From: Pithys albifrons albifrons
Lineage: Eukaryota > Chordata > Aves > Passeriformes > Thamnophilidae
Reading direction: 5' to 3'
Assembly (NCBI RefSeq): GCF_047495875.1
Contig: NC_092458.1
Span: 5,887,439-5,951,438 of the forward strand
DNA length: 64,000 bases
Under the pieces are notes generated by a model. The model was given only the letters and a program-made list of their open reading frames with translations, was not told where the DNA came from and searched no databases. Both the position numbers and the translations under genes were made by a program. Positions 14,255 through 62,298 of the stretch are shown one piece after another. How positions within the stretch are numbered: position 1 is the first letter of the stretch; the number at the start of each line of letters is the position of its first letter.

Positions 14255-15159
14255 AACACATCCCAGCCACCACAGGCCAGGAATCCAGCTTTTACATTAA
14301 ATAACACAACAGGCACCTCTGTTCCTGAATATATAATCTGAGCCAATTTAAAAGGACATAGCTTGTGGCAACCTAAATTGCTATACCATACTTAAGTTGG
14401 AAAATATTGGATTCTTGTAGAAAAAGGACGGAATCAGTATCTAGGTTGTTTCAAGCAGGTTTTTGTGGAACCTGTTCTTTCAACTCTGCTAAAGATGGTT
14501 CCACAGCCAGCCCAGGCAGCATATTCCCAGTGCATGCCTATTCTTGAAATTAGGATATGCAAATGGAATTATATTTGCTGAAAATTAAGCTGATTGTGTC
14601 TTGTCCCATGTTCAGGGGACACAAGAAACATTTTATACCTGTTCTTCTTATATATCCTTTTCATACAGAAAAGTATTACTGTGGTTCTCCTCAAATTCAT
14701 CTCTCCTAAACTAAGTAGACTTTCCTGCAGAAAGTGCCTTTTCTGACTCCTCATTCTCATTCAATTCCATACTCTTTCCAAGGGTCATGCCCACGGTGTT
14801 CAGTTGAAGATTCATCACCTCCAAGGAAAACAGAAAAACCCCCTTCTTCCATGTCTTCTATATGTGATTCTTTTAATAAACTGGGTAAGGATCAGATGTG
14901 GTGGCTTTATAGCATTGCCATAGTTTTTATTCACTGTGAAGCAGTGACCAAGTGCAACCTCTGATACTCTGCAAAACTGCTGCTTAATCAGCTTTTCCAT
15001 ATTTTGTGTTCGCATCACTGATTTCTCTTTCCTCTGTGGACTTGTCTGTTCTGAATTTCTTATAGTTGATTTCACATCATTCTTTCAATGATCTGAGTGC
15101 ATCTTGACTCTGTTCTCAGGCTTTGAAATTCTGCAGTCCTTCCAAACTTGGACAGACAA

Positions 15160-15290
15160 GGTTTTATTAAGATACTCTCCCATCCTCTATCCATGCTGGT
15201 AGTAGTGAAAATATTGAATAGAGCTGGCCCTGAACAGCCTACGTGGGATCTCCCTTTCATATGTCTGCTAGGGGTGCCACTGAGTGCACA
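15160..15290. mobile_element. Possible very old LINE (CR1/L2-like) fragment
   Basis: The stretch reading AATATTGAATAGAGCTGGCC followed by a GGGATCTCC and a GGGGTGCCACT-like segment resembles an antisense coding segment common in degraded amniote CR1/L2-type LINEs. The match is short and recalled from memory, so this could be chance. No open frame supports it. Confidence 0.3.
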
Positions 15291-15779
15291 AAATGTGACC
15301 ATGCACACAAGTACACTGCAAATGTAGAGATGGAGTTGAAATTTGACATGATTGTACCACAATTACTGTGGGATTTGAACACAATTAAATTTCATAGTCA
15401 TTTCTCCAAAATAGTGCAATTTGACACTGTAATTTCTTTGTATTAAAAGCACAGAGCAAAACTGCCACCACAAAACCCCCCGTGATTCTGTAACCATTGG
15501 GGAAAATAATGTTATGGCCTCTCCATCCATTGTACTTGCATTAAACTCACAGTACAACTTTTGTAAAAATTAGTAGCATGCTTGGCTTTTGCACTCTCAG
15601 CAGTATTTTCCATATCAGTCATTAGATCATCTTTCTCTGTTTCCTGTGGTGTATTGAGGAAAGGAGAAAAATGATCATTTTGCCAGAATTATGGTTTGCT
15701 TTCCTTTGCCAATGGAGTTGTGTTGGCTTAGGCTGTAGGGAAATGGACTGAGATCACCTTTTTGGACTGAAATCTCTTA

Positions 15780-15793
15780 TGTGTGTGTGTGTG
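15780..15793. repeat. Short (TG)7 repeat
   Basis: Seven pure TG units followed by AGATAA. Short and of no evident function. Confidence 0.85.
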
Positions 15794-17387
15794 AGATAAA
15801 TGAGGATGAGAATGAGCAAGGAGAGAGAGGGAGGGTGGCATTGCAGGAGGGCAAGGTGCCAGGAAAATTTTTCACTGAAGAAAGACAGAAATGTCTCGAA
15901 ATGTGCATTGTCATTCCCAGAGGAGAGGGGAACAGTCCTGCTGGATGCCTGCAAAGCAGAGCCTTTGCATACTATGGTGGTGTGGTGGGTCCTTGGGCAA
16001 ACTGGAAGGAGACTGGCTCTGCAGAGCTGTACATCACCTCCCTGTTTTGAGGGCATGCCAGAGATTTGCCCCTTTCCCAACCGTAAGTGGAAGACCTTTT
16101 CCCCCTTTCCTTTTTCCCACAGGCTTTGTGGCCAAGGGGAGAGCCCAGACATTAGAAACCCTTTGGTGTTCCATTACTGGCACATTGCTGGAAAAATGCA
16201 GTTCTTTAGGCAGTGACCTAGTTAAGGCTCCTACTTCTGCAGAAATTTGGTGTTCCCACTGAGGTAGTTCCTAGCAAATCCCCGGTAAGCTTCTCCTTTT
16301 CTCTCCCACACTCTCTGGAAGGTTGTACCTCTCTCTTTGCAGGTGCAATTCAATCAAACAAGAATTGCATCCTCCTCATTTGTCCTTGCCTAGTTCCCCA
16401 GGTGCTGACCGAGTCACTGCGTCCCTGTCGGCCTCACCAGGAAGTTGCATAATGCTGCAGAGACACAATGGAGAAAGGGGTATTTTTAAATGTGTGCTTT
16501 ATTTTTATTTTTTTTAAACCTGTATAAATAAATACAAAATGACAAAGAGGTTCATGTTTACTAAACATTGCATTTGATTGTATGACATTACACAGTGTGT
16601 GTCACAATAGTTCACCTTGTAATTGTGTCCTTTTCGCTGTTGGTGCATAATTCTATAACTCACAGGATACAATTAGTCCTGAAGCTGCATCCAGCCACCC
16701 TTTTAGTGGAACCCCTGAGTGCTTACAATTGCAAGAGTGTATTAGGGGAGCGCTTGAGTCAATCGGCCGAAACTGGGGAATTTCATAGGAGAGGTCTGGC
16801 ATGGCAAAAGGAGAAGGTCATGGGAGGTGTAGGACAGGTTCTTGAGAAAAGAAAAAGTAATAAAGTTTTGGAGCATTTTTATTTCTGATTTTCTTCCCCT
16901 TAGCGGTTAACAGAAACATATTGGAATCAACAAAAGTCAGCAGACACCAAAGGTTCATTTAAGAATGATTTCTTTTTTCATGCTCACTGAGAGCAGGCAA
17001 ATGGACAAACCTTGCATGATCGGTTTTTACCTGATGAGCTGGTTCATATTTTGAAAAATATACTCAACCACTTGATGAAATGCTGATTCTCCAAACCACT
17101 TACCATCCTCACCTAGTGAAGGTCAACTGCCAAGGTTTTATAGACATTCTCTGGTCATGATTCGCTTGCTTGCCTCTTTAAATTGCACTCCAGGTGCTTT
17201 TTCACATTCATTCTCTCATTCATTCTCTTCAAAAGGCTTGAATAGAGCTACTTTCCCTTCACATTTAGATCTTATAAAAGTATTTGCTGGAAACAATTTT
17301 TCAATTCTGTTTGGCCTGTTTAAAGCAAATTGTTTGCAGGTAGATTAGAATTTTGTATAGATTTTTCTCATTATTCTGTGAAATACA

Positions 17388-17564
17388 TATATTTTATATG
17401 TTTTTCAAGAATGGGGTAGATGCAAAGATAACCCTTGACTACATGAGATCTATGACTGGCCACCTGAATATGGTTTTATATTTTATATGTTTTTCAAGAA
17501 TGGGGTAGATGCAAAGATAACCCTTGACTACATGAGATGTATGACTGGCCACCTGAACATCTTT
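17388..17564. repeat. Near-identical 89-bp tandem duplication (two copies)
   Basis: Copy 1 runs from 17388 to 17476 and copy 2 from 17477 to about 17564. Both begin TATATTTTATATG and contain TTTTTCAAGAATGGGG and ACCCTTGACTACATGAGAT. The only clear difference in the shared core is one base (GAGATCT against GAGATGT), plus drift at the ends. The near-identity implies a recent local duplication or a polymorphic tandem repeat. It is non-coding, about 11 kb beyond the PTCHD1 stop codon. Confidence 0.93.
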
Positions 17565-19500
17565 TATATTTGCTCACTGGCTGAATTTAAAATAATGGTA
17601 ATATGCCTAAAACAATTACAGATTTGAATGGTGTGTCAGTACCAGGGATCTGATGATGTTACACGTGAGTCATAACAAGGAGTTAGAAACAGTAGAGAGG
17701 TTTTGGACTTTTACAATATTTCCCTGACTTCCATTTTTGTTGGATGAGGAAAAATTTAGCTGATTCTGCATTCAAATCTGTTTCCATACAAGTGCAATGT
17801 TTGCTGTTGTTTGCATTTGCTACTGCCTTGCCATGAAGCCCCATCTTCTCCAATCCCTGGAATTAGAGCTCAATACCTTCCTTCCTTTCCTCAGCATTAT
17901 GAAATAAGCTTGGTGGGCACTATCTCACCAGGTAACTATTTACCACTTTATTGTTCCATAACACAATTTTATACAAACACAGTTACCCCACTGCTTTGAT
18001 ACCAGCCATACTGCTGTTACCTGGGTCTGTCATAAGGCATCTGTCATTAGAGAAGAAAGTCAGAAGATACGTCTTTCCTCAGCTGATCTTCCGCCTCTCC
18101 CCTCCTGCACAGAAATTTTTGTAAATGATTCTATATTCTTTGAGTTTATTGGACTCAATAAGACTTTCCTATCAGACCAAAGGTAAAAAATGTGAACTTC
18201 TTTTTAAAAGAAATAAAAACAATCTTTTCTGCTGAAAATTTCAAATCCAGCTACTCTGTCCACCTCTTCTCCCCTCCCAGTGGTTTACTTCCACTGGGCA
18301 ACATGATTTCAATACAATTGTTATACTCTGCTTGAAGTATACTGAACACCCATGGTTCTTCCTGGCTTAGGAGTGGAATATTGAGCACCTTTTTAAAATT
18401 TGGTAATGGAAAATGAGGCTCACAAAATCACTGGTAACCGACCCTCATAAAATTAGCTGCCACTTAACTGAAACAATGGGACTTCTACTTGCTTTCCAAC
18501 CCTCTCCTTCCTGCTGTGGCCACCTTCACATCCAAATGTACTAGTAGAGGATAGAGATGTCAGGTGTGGAAACCTTCTGGGGTAAATAAAAGAGTTCATA
18601 TTTAAGAAGATCTGTTTGATCTAAACAAAATCACCAAAGAGGTATCTTGATAAAAGCTGCAATATGAATCTCAGAGGGCACGAAGCCAAAGGCTGAGGGC
18701 TACCTAGCTTTGGAAAAGTGCAAGCATGCCTGGAGAGCATCCACAGCTCTACTCCTTAGCACATCCACAGTGTACCAGAGGCCAATTTTTCTTATAAGCT
18801 TTTAAAGTACATTAAAGATTTGAATGCCCTCTTTTGCACAGCTCTCTGATGAACGAGTAATAAAGCTTTGGCTTGCCATGGCTCAAGTATGGGTTGTTTC
18901 CTGTGTTGGTCTGTGCTCACCTCTGTCTCTCCGGTCCTTTGTCACTAAGGCAGTGTCAGGGGGACCCATGAAAGCAGACTGGCAAAATGAAACTCAGCCT
19001 TTGGCTTCAAGGGGAAGAGGAAAACGCTTGTCTGGAATGTGCAGAGCTGTGCTTTAAACATGCGTTATTGGATATACCTACCAAGAAGTTAGCAGAGAGG
19101 TGCTGAGGTACACAAAGTATATAATTAATATATTTTTCCCATATTTTTTGCCATTTTTCATTTCTCTTTCACCCAGGTTCCACAGTTTAAAGCCCTGTTG
19201 GTTGTAGCTGTCAATAATTTAAAACTCTTACCTTATTTTTGGCCTGGTGCTGGAACAGACCACCTGAAGAGCTCTCTAGGGCTGTGAGTACATTTTTTTC
19301 TGTGTAGGTTTTTATGGAGTTCTCTACAGTAAATTTAGGCATTTTTCACCTGAGTTGTTTTTTTGTCTGTGTTGGTTTTACACTTTCCAATGTGTATTTG
19401 TCATTTCTACCTGGGAAATGTTCTCCATGGATTTATTATTTGCTTCTCACTTCAAACATTTTGCATTCTGAGATTTTGGCTTTTGAAGCACATGCTGGGC

Positions 19501-19518
19501 AAAAAAAAAAAAAAAAAA
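19501..19518. repeat. A18 homopolymer
   Basis: A pure run of 18 A preceded by CATGCTGGGC. The preceding sequence does not resemble a known gene or SINE, so a processed insertion is not supported. Confidence 0.92.
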
Positions 19519-22500
19519 GAGCTCACTGATGTTAGCAATACTTTCCATAATTCTGAAGTCACATAGCTCCACATTTCCCTTTTTTAAACCAAATTCTTTT
19601 AACCTTTTCCTGTAAATTAGATTCTTCAGGCTTGGTGTCATCACTGACTGTGAGGCAATAACGCCAATGAAGATGTTTGGAAAGTGCTGAATGAGCACTC
19701 TAAAAGTATTCTCTCTCTTTTTTCTTTATTCTCCCCATTTCTGCAACTTCCATATTATAAATCTACTGTGTAACATCTGCCCTAATGCTGATATTAAATA
19801 TAATATGATGTCCTGACACTGAGCTTTGAATGCTTCTCCTTTCTAGATCTAACAAAGTTATGTCACTTGTAAATACCAGAGGCACATCAGATCAACGAAA
19901 TGTTGTTGGCTTTCCTGCAGAAGCTGTTGTAGCCACCCCTTTAGTAAGATTTAACATACTGATAGAAATGCCTCCCATGAGAGGGGCTAATGAGCAGAAA
20001 TAATTCTGAAACTATAATGTGGCCACTGCCCCTGGAGCCAACACCAGGAGAGGCTTGGCAGAATCCCACCTCTCTTGCAAAGAGGGGTATGATAAACCAA
20101 TTGGCAAAACTGCCAATAGATAGGCCTGGAACAGCTTCAATAGCATGCCGAGAGGAAAGAAAAGAGAGATATTCGATTGCAGACGGATGTTCTTGACTCA
20201 GGAATCACCTTAAGAGAGCTGGCATTTCCCACTTCTCTCCACAGGTAATGTGCCTGAGGGTTCACTTTGTCCAGAAAGAAAATTGATCGCATTTTCAAAA
20301 GAAAAGAAAAGAAATGCTTCCAACACATGAGTATTTTATCAGGAAGGTATGGCTATTTCAGAACCAGTAAAGTCAGCTGCTTCTGTCTAAGTAAGAGTTG
20401 CAATAAAATGAAGAGTGAGGCTCCATTTGTCATTTTTCACTAAGTTATGAGCCAGAATCCATCTGACCGGCCTCTTTCTGTATATTACTGTTTATGCATC
20501 ATGTTAAAGTCTCCAGCTCTGGGCTCCAAATTAGATTACAAATGATATTCTCTTCTTATGCCAAAGCAATGAAGTACTGAATCTATATTTGAAATCACAT
20601 AATTAGGCAGCTGTGAATTTTTATTTTCCTTATATGGACAGATATTGTCTTTTATTAGATAGCCTTAATATACCTTAGAGCTGCCAATCTTACATACACT
20701 TATATAACTTTTCTCACTCTTCATACTACCTTAGACCTTCCTTTCCTCTGCAATTGAGACCTGAGTACTGTCCTTGCTCAACAGCTCCGCATTTCTGCAA
20801 CCAGCTTCGTTGTTCCTAAACTCCTTACCAACTGCTCTGTTGCTCCTCCCCTGCTGATTCATTACTAATTTCAGGACAGCTTAACCATTCTTCCTACCAG
20901 CTTTCAGCTACGTTTCTAGGTTGGCTTTTCCTCCTCTTTATACAAAGCCAACTTGAGTTGGGCGTATAAGAAATACATAATTGGTATGGGGGTGTATGCA
21001 CTATATATACATTAGTGTGGCATCTCATTTTTCTGAATATAGCTGACAAATATAAAATAATTTTTTACTTGTAGCATCAGGGAACAGATTGCCTATTATG
21101 AAATAAAACCAGTATGTGAAGGCATGTTTTTCACAAATTGTGTTTTCTGGTATCCATTTGTTTGTATACATTTAAAATTTTGTTTCCAGCAAACTTCACC
21201 TGTGCAACTCAGTAATTTCTAGGAAGATAAATGTCAGCCTTGCTCAAAAGTATGCCTCCTCACAGAATGGAGCACATTTCAGAGGACTGAATGTGGCCAG
21301 AAAGAATCAGAATGGAATATTCTGCATTCATTTCTACCATATGCTGTTGTATATAGTTTGGATACTCAACTAAGGTCTTTAACGTGGCTCTTATATTTCT
21401 CATATGTATAAATTTTGAAGTAGACTTTTTTTCCCTGTTAATGGACTGTTATGTCTTATTCCCTGGTTCCTTCTATGTACTTGGCATATATTTCAGTTAT
21501 TCTCTGTCAGTAAACTGAAATCAGCAAAAAAATTTGCCATTAAGCTTTACATGTCTAAGTGGCATTTACAGGATAAATGTAAACATGAACACACTTCACT
21601 CTTTTGGGTCCACAATCCTGCCTAGTTTCTGTGTGCAAATTAGTTGTACAAATGAGGAAATGTGGTATTTTGGAATGAAAATATCCTGTTTTCTATGCAG
21701 CAGTGTAAGAATTGCACATGGAATTCAGACATGCTGCTCACGAACATTTGTTGGGCTGAACAGTATTCCTTTATAACCTTAAAATCAGATTTAACATTCC
21801 TCTATTTTGGAGGTATACATATAGAGGGATTTTCAGAATAAAACATACTGATTACACATTTGGAAAGCATGAATTTTGTAAATTAGATCTATGGGGAATT
21901 GCATAAAGGAGACCTTGTTAACACAAATGAGGCACACCAGCCTTGTACATGGGTTTTGCTCTTTGAGTTCCTGTGCAATGCTTAGATGCAGCCTCTCTTA
22001 CATTAGCTATTAGAAAAATTGATGTAATTTGAGTTTCAGATAGAACTTTTGTTAACAGTGCTTGTGGATTCTGAATTGAGGCAATGGGAGAAAGAATAAC
22101 TTTAAGGGACAAGGCCAGAAGCTGTAACAGGTGACAGGAGTCGCCTTTAAATTGCAGACTGAAACTTCCCCTTAAACTGAAGCAGCTGAAAGCCTCTGGC
22201 AGCTAAAAAGCCACCAGCTCTCAGGCCTGCTATTGTTTGCAGTGATGGGCTTGAATGTGGCTCATCTGCCTTTTACAGTGAAGTGAACAGCATTTCATTG
22301 CTGCATCCAGGTGTGACAGAGCATCTGTGACTGTCACCCTTGTCCCTGGTGCAGTGGTTTGGTTCTGCATCCTCTGGGAGGGCCTACAGGGGAGCTGCTC
22401 CCCTTCTCCAAAACATTAGGGAAAAAGTGTGAATGGGTGATCTGCCTGTGTATGGGAAGATGATGGAGCACAGACATCAGAAGATCCTGGGGCAGCAGCT

Positions 22501-25500
22501 GTGGTTCTGCTGCTGGGAGAGGTGACAATGGCACTTCGTAACTTTGTGGATGCTAAAGTCTTGGTAAGAAAATTTGTAATAGTAAAAATTGTGTTCAATA
22601 GCAATACTTCAGGTCTACCTACCTACCAGATCTCAGTAGGTTTAGCTATTGTCTGATGAGATAACTCCAAGTTTTTTATCAAATCAGTTCGAGATTTTTG
22701 TCTTAGCTGTTGGTGTGCCTGCTCGGCTGGAGAAACACTGTGCCCATCATCTTTTGGACGTTGCTGCCTCCATGCTGCAGAAGGTGCCCCTGAGCTACTC
22801 TACCATTCCTCTCTGAGGGCAGTTGTAAAGGATACATATCCTGATTATTTGTGTTAGGCCAGGAAAATCAGTTTGTTACACTGGTGATGGAATTTCTGTA
22901 GCAGTTTGGGAGCACAGGAAGCAAAGAGAGAGACAGCCATTTTATTTTAGGCTTATACTATACATTGAGATTCATTATACAATTTTTCCCCTAAATTAAT
23001 ACAAAAATAGTAAAAATAGGTTAAAAAAAGCCCAAAAGAAAACCCCTGACATCTTGCAAGCCATTTATTTGACGCACAGGTTAACACTTCTTGGAGCTCA
23101 AATAACCTAGAACTGTTTATGCTGACCTTTTTTCTTTTTCCAAAATTAAAAAAAGGTAATGACTTGCAGAATGCCAACATCAGAACAAGTTGTGCCTGAG
23201 AAGAGGCTGCCCCAGGCAGGTGCACATGATGCTGAGGTGCCCTCTCTCCAGGCTGGAAGCTGTGCCAGGACCACCACAGAGCAAGTGGTGGCCTGTTGGG
23301 GCAAGCCACTCTGCTCCAAACCATTCACCATGGACAGGAATATGTGTTCAAATCCCCTCCTGGGATACTTTTGCCATACCTTTCTCAGAAAAAAAAAATA
23401 AACAAGAAGCTTGCCATTGCACTTTCCTGGCAGTGGATGGGTTTCCCTGGGAGCCCATCCCTAATACAATTTGGAGCTAAAGCTCCTCCCTGTTCTCTAA
23501 TATGACTGGGGAGAGGAGATAAGGTTGCCCCCACCCCTGCACTGAGCTGGGGTCACTAGGGGTGCCCTGCAGCAATGATGTAGTGCCTCGCCATGGGTGG
23601 AAGATGCTTCCTACCTTTAGGGAGGGGAAGGGGCTCTCTTCCCTCCCTGCCTCCTTCTCATCAGACCTGTGTGTATTCCAGGAAGGCTTACTTATTTCAC
23701 AATATTTATAATAAAATAAATGACAAGTACTTTAATCATAAATGTAAGGATAAAGCCATGGAAGAAGTACTTTGTCCCTCCATAGCTAATTGTACAATTT
23801 GACTTGTATGGATCTAGGTTTTAACATGTGCAGGGGAGAAAAAGGCTCTGAGTAATTCTTTCTAACCAAGATCTCCCAGAAAGTGGTTTCCCATAGGGCT
23901 TGTGCCTTACCACACAAGTCCTGTCCCAACATGAGACATGGGAGGAGTGAGCTGTGCCCACATGGGAACTAGTGCACTCTGCAGGCTGTACACCCCCAGG
24001 AACAACCAGGCACGGCTGTGGGACAAGTGAAATGGCACCACCACAGCCCCTGGTCTGGCACCCTCAGTGCCTACACATCACTGCTGTCCCTGTCCCTCCT
24101 GCACTCCCATCCTGCTGCCTGTTCCTGACCACACCAGAGGAGCCACTGGTGTCACAGAAACGCACAGCTAACTCGTACTAACTCAGCTTCCCTGCCCTGT
24201 ATCCCCCCGAAAATGCTATCCGCTTCTGAAGTTAACAAGTAGGAAAAAACACCACTTTGCTAAGTTTTGAAGTAACCAGTTCTTCACCCACAAAATCCAT
24301 TTGCTTTGCTGGCTCTCGCTGTTTTTAGAGAAGTCAGTCTTCCTTCTGACTCCCCTGATCTCTGCGCAGTCCTGCCACTACTTTGTTTTGTTTTCCCTTT
24401 GAATAAAGAACGTGTCGGCTGAGTGGGATTTCATGGCTCACAGGACAGTCTGCCTAGAAAAAAGCATTTAAAAGTACACCTTTCAATTTACAGTACATGT
24501 TTTACCTGAATTCAGCGCTGGCTCAGAAAGCTTCTGAGAGCAGATGCAAATCCTCTTGTGGCTCAACATAACCTCAGGCCACTTTGATACTATTTCCCCT
24601 CCAGATTCATGCAGTTGACCATAAGTGTATTTGCTTGTCTTTGGAAAAGAAGCTCTTTTTCTCTCACAGACAGGTTTTTCTCAACATTCGAAACTAATTT
24701 TAATCTAACCAGAACTCTTTCACATTTCTGCTTTGGGCAGCAAATTCTGCCTTCATCAATTAATTTTTATAGCATAGTTATTCCAGTTATATCAAATTTT
24801 CTCTCTTCATTTTTTTTCTCTTGTTAAGAGTACTTGTAAATTGAAAGTGGACTTGTGCTGAGACATGAGAAATTATATTACAAGAAAACTGGACTGATCT
24901 CGAGGGCCATATGCACGTAGGTTGGCTCTTTTTCCCCATGCTTACCCTGTAAATAAAAATATACTGTACACCATACCTTACTGTATGGGAATTTTATGTT
25001 TGTAGAAGATATATGTGCTCAGTGAGCCAGTCTCACATAGTCTTGTTAGCCTTAGCTAAAACTTTCACTGTTAGTTAGTGCCTGGCAGTGTATAATACTC
25101 TGTTCTACTCTTAATTAAAAAAATGAGTAACCTATATTGCAAACAAAACCACAGTGATACCTGGGCTAAAAAGCCTCTTAAGAGTATGACAAAAATCCAC
25201 TTAAGCCTAGGTAGTCTTTCAAAATGGAGGTTTGCCAGTAAAGGCAAAATCTTATGCACAGTTAGCCACTGGGAGCGCTTTGGACTGAGAACGGAGCACA
25301 GCATCTGCACCTATTAATCTATCAATCAATCAGTACAGGGAGGACTGACTGACTTTGGTGAAGACAATTGCTCAATAGGAAAAAGTCAAAGGGGAGGAAG
25401 GCCAAAGTGGCTTAGCATAGTCTGAAACCTTGAGAACATGCTGTTTCTGGTTCATGTTGAGGTATTCAAGCTACCTGTAGAGAAGGAGTATTTGGTGCAT

Positions 25501-28008
25501 CCCTCAGACACGTCAGGATTCAGGCAGAAATCTCATGGACTTTGGCTGAGTGCACCTTGGACACTTTCATGGCTTTACCTTGCCAAATCTGGAGGTGGGG
25601 AATGAAATGGCAGCCTGAGGTGAAACACAGTGAAAAATGTACATAAGTTGGTTTTGGCTGTTTTGGGTTTTCTCACTTTTGAGGCTGCTTCAGTCTCCGG
25701 CCTGTCCTGTCCCTGTGCAGAGAGATGAATGGCTCCTCTTCTCTGACCCAGTTCTGGGCAGCCAGCAGGAATTACTAGTTACTGGAGAGAGTAACATGGC
25801 ACCGGGGGAAAACTGCTAGGAGACGAATCTGCCCTTGAAAAGATTCTTTAGAATGGATTGGACAAGCTTTTCAGAAATGATTTTAATGTTGTTGACTCTG
25901 GCTTGGGGAAAGGGGTGGACTGCCTGACTTCTCACCCCACCTTCCTGGACAACCAAGCCTGTTCTGTGGCACTTTGTCAAAGGAGTGCCTCCACATCCTT
26001 TTTCTGACAGGTTTGGAGATAGAGGAATAATTTTATCCCTGGTTTTATTACTTTTCTTGGAGATCTCTGAAGGCCTCAACACTGAGATCTAATGAGAGGT
26101 CTGTGAAACTACAAGCTTCTCTTTGGGCATCTCTTTAAAGACACTCCTGTCTAAGCACAGCAATTAGATGTGAAGAGGTTTATGGTAACCATCCTTGCAT
26201 CTGGTGTTTGAAGTGATAGCATGAGGGATAGCAGAGGTGTAAAATCAGTGTTTGCCATGTATTACTTTCTGCAGTGTATAAACCTCTTTCATATATATCC
26301 CATTTCCAAGTGTCCCCCACATCAGCAGATGGCTGCAGAGGAATTGCAATTCCTCTGTAACTCTCAACTAATTTGCTAATGCCCTCGAAAGTTTAAAAGT
26401 CATTGCAGCTGCTTGTTGAACAGCCAGGAGATAGGGTGAGTCTTATTTAAATGACATTGTGATAATGACAGAAAATCTACAGTGAAGTATATTTATGGAA
26501 TGATTTTTGGCTGGAAAACATAGCCCCAAGCCTGAGTCAAAAGAAAACAGGGGAAACAGATCTTTTTCCTAGCCTTACATTCATCTGGCTGTCTTCAAGG
26601 TGTCTGCCTGGGTTCTGCCAAGGCTTAAGTTGTTGTTACAGCTTCCCAGCTGCTACCACAGCAACTGTTGTTTATTCAAGCAAAGAGTCTGTGCATTCCT
26701 GGACGCAGCTCCCTTTCTTCTGGTCAGAGAAGGGACATATCCAGGGGAAAGTAAATGTTGCCAGCTGCGCTGCTGAATTGTTTTGCTAGTGAGCATGTAA
26801 CATTTTGCTTCAGGGCAAAATATCTGGTTATCTTATTTTCTGCAAGGAAGGAAGCTTCAGAAGTATCTCTTTGCTTCAAAATTAATATTCACTAGGTGAC
26901 ATTTGCAGGTTTTGCACAGGGTATTTGGGGGCCACTGGGATTGAATGCTGAAGACACGTTTCATGCAATGAGGCACACCCTGGGCTTGTGACCACAGACA
27001 TGCTAATGACAGGTATCACAAGCAGCCTCCTGGATCACAGTGCTCCCAGCCTCATGGCTCCTGCAATATCCCTTCCCCTCCAGATACTGTAACTGAAGCA
27101 AATGCTGTGCCAAGTGCTGAGAACTTTTCAAGTACTCTTACTTTCCGGACGAGCTGCAGAAAGAAGTCCGGCTGCGATACATTCATCTTGCACCACAGAG
27201 CAACAGTCCACATATTCATGAGAACACCCGACACACCAGCCAGCTCCCTGCTATGTATAGTCGGGATACTCCCAGCAAAACCTACAGAATTGGCTTACAT
27301 ATCCCTACTGGGGTTCAACCACATGATAAAACCTTACAGTAATGAGCCTGTCACTCTTATGGGTGGAGGGGGCAGAGGAGGAAAGAGATGCTGCTTTATC
27401 TATATTACTCCACATCACAGATGCTGACAGAATTATTGATTTAGAACTCACAGCTCCAAAAAGACTAGGTAATGTAATCTTTTTAAAGTTTGCTTTTTTT
27501 TTTCCCCTCTCAGATGTTTTCAATAGGTCCCTTAGATATGGGCTCTCTGGGGACATTGTTAAACTTGCTGCTGCTAAACCGCAGCCCCAGCCTTCGGTTT
27601 GTTCCACCCAACTCTCATGGTCTACTGTCTCTTGGAAGAGCCCATAGCTGCAAGGTCTATTGCTTTATAGGTACTCTAGGAAGATTGAGGGATTAAGTTA
27701 TACATTATGTAAAACTACCCACTAATCCTCTTAGTGTGCATTACCAGTGAATGGCCTGAAATAGACTCTCACTAAAAGAGCCCTAACATTCACTTTCTTG
27801 ATGACATTTTAGTATTTGAGGTTTGTATCATGGATTTTGGTGCTGAAATATTCAGTACACCATCTTCTGTCTGCTGCTAGATCCACTCACATGTCTTAGT
27901 AGAGTGCTAACAAAATTGCAGTTGTTAAAGCAGATTACATGTTTAACTAGTAGCGAGACATGTATAAAATAGAATTATATATTTTCTAGAGTGACAGAGT
28001 CACCCAGA

Positions 28009-28047
28009 TTTTTTGTTCTTTTTTTTTTTGTTCTTTTTTGTTTTTAT
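28009..28047. repeat. T-rich tract with TTTTTG/TTCTTTT units
   Basis: T runs broken by GTTC and G, about 0.7 kb beyond the PTCHD1 stop codon and thus possibly within its 3' UTR. On the gene strand this is an A-rich tract. Confidence 0.85.
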
Positions 28048-28585
28048 AAGAAAAAGAAACAGCTATAAAACCATGATTAAAAATGTTACAAGGGATGATT
28101 TCCATTTTAAAATAATGATATTTTTAGAAAAAAAGAAGTGATTTATAACATAAAAGTGTTTGGAAAGCATTTGGTTTTTGCCTTCTTTCCCAGTACAGTT
28201 TGCTATCTTTTATATAGTCTTGCATAAATGTTTAGATTAGGGGAGAAAATAAAAATTAAATGTGATGGCTAAGACTTATAAGAGCTGACTCACTGACTTG
28301 AGTTATTGCTGTGCAGAAAGTTTGTAAAGCCTTTACATCCAGTGAACATTTAGTGCTACTTCAGCCTTGACAGTTGACCTTTCAATATGATTTGGTTTAG
28401 CCATAATTGCAGCATCTGCAGTACAGGCGATGCAGACGACTGCTCAGGAACCCAATTGCTCTCATTAGATCTTACTTCATGCATCTAAAATTCAACCGCC
28501 CTTTGCATGTGTGTGAAAGTTCTCTCGTATTACCTGTTACAGGAACAGAGCAAGGTACAATCCCCCGGCTCTTTTTTTTTTTTAA

Positions 28586-28591
28586 TTTATT
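28586..28591 (-). terminator. PTCHD1: Candidate polyadenylation hexamer AATAAA, about 165 nt after the PTCHD1 stop codon
   Basis: TTTATT on the plus strand gives AATAAA on the gene strand, followed by an A-rich run. The position would give an unusually short 3' UTR, and the A-rich context means the hexamer could be incidental. Further hexamers occur downstream, for example near 26671, so the true 3' end is undetermined. Confidence 0.25.
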
Positions 28592-28756
28592 TTTAATTTC
28601 TCCCATAATTTTGAATATTCCTGGATTTAGCTTAGAGGAGGGAGGGGAAAACTCCAAACTCCCTTCTCTCCTCAGATATTTAGTCAGTACTGGTTTCATT
28701 TTTATCTTTTTTTTTTTCAGTAAGACCTAGTGTAAAAAAGCAACCAACAAATCAAG

Positions 28757-62298
<33,542 letters not shown>

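Larger units (their letters stand above)
1..28756. other. 3' flank of PTCHD1: non-coding DNA including its unresolved 3' UTR
   Basis: Apart from the repeats listed separately, nothing here is supported as a gene. Open frames are short, overlap on both strands and show no domain or family signature. The longest is 187 codons, on the minus strand at 8517-9080. GC-richer patches lie at about 5.6-6.6, 10.7-11.2, 22.2-22.5 and 23.2-24.2 kb. No tRNA, rRNA or CRISPR array is visible. The part closest to 28756 should be PTCHD1 3' UTR. Confidence 0.75.

Noticed and set aside
15754..16262. Cluster of overlapping open frames in several frames
   Set aside because: Simultaneous openness on both strands without a protein signature points to composition, not coding.
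19501..19518. A18 run as the tail of a processed pseudogene
   Set aside because: The sequence before it shows no gene-like reading frame, and I found no target-site duplication.
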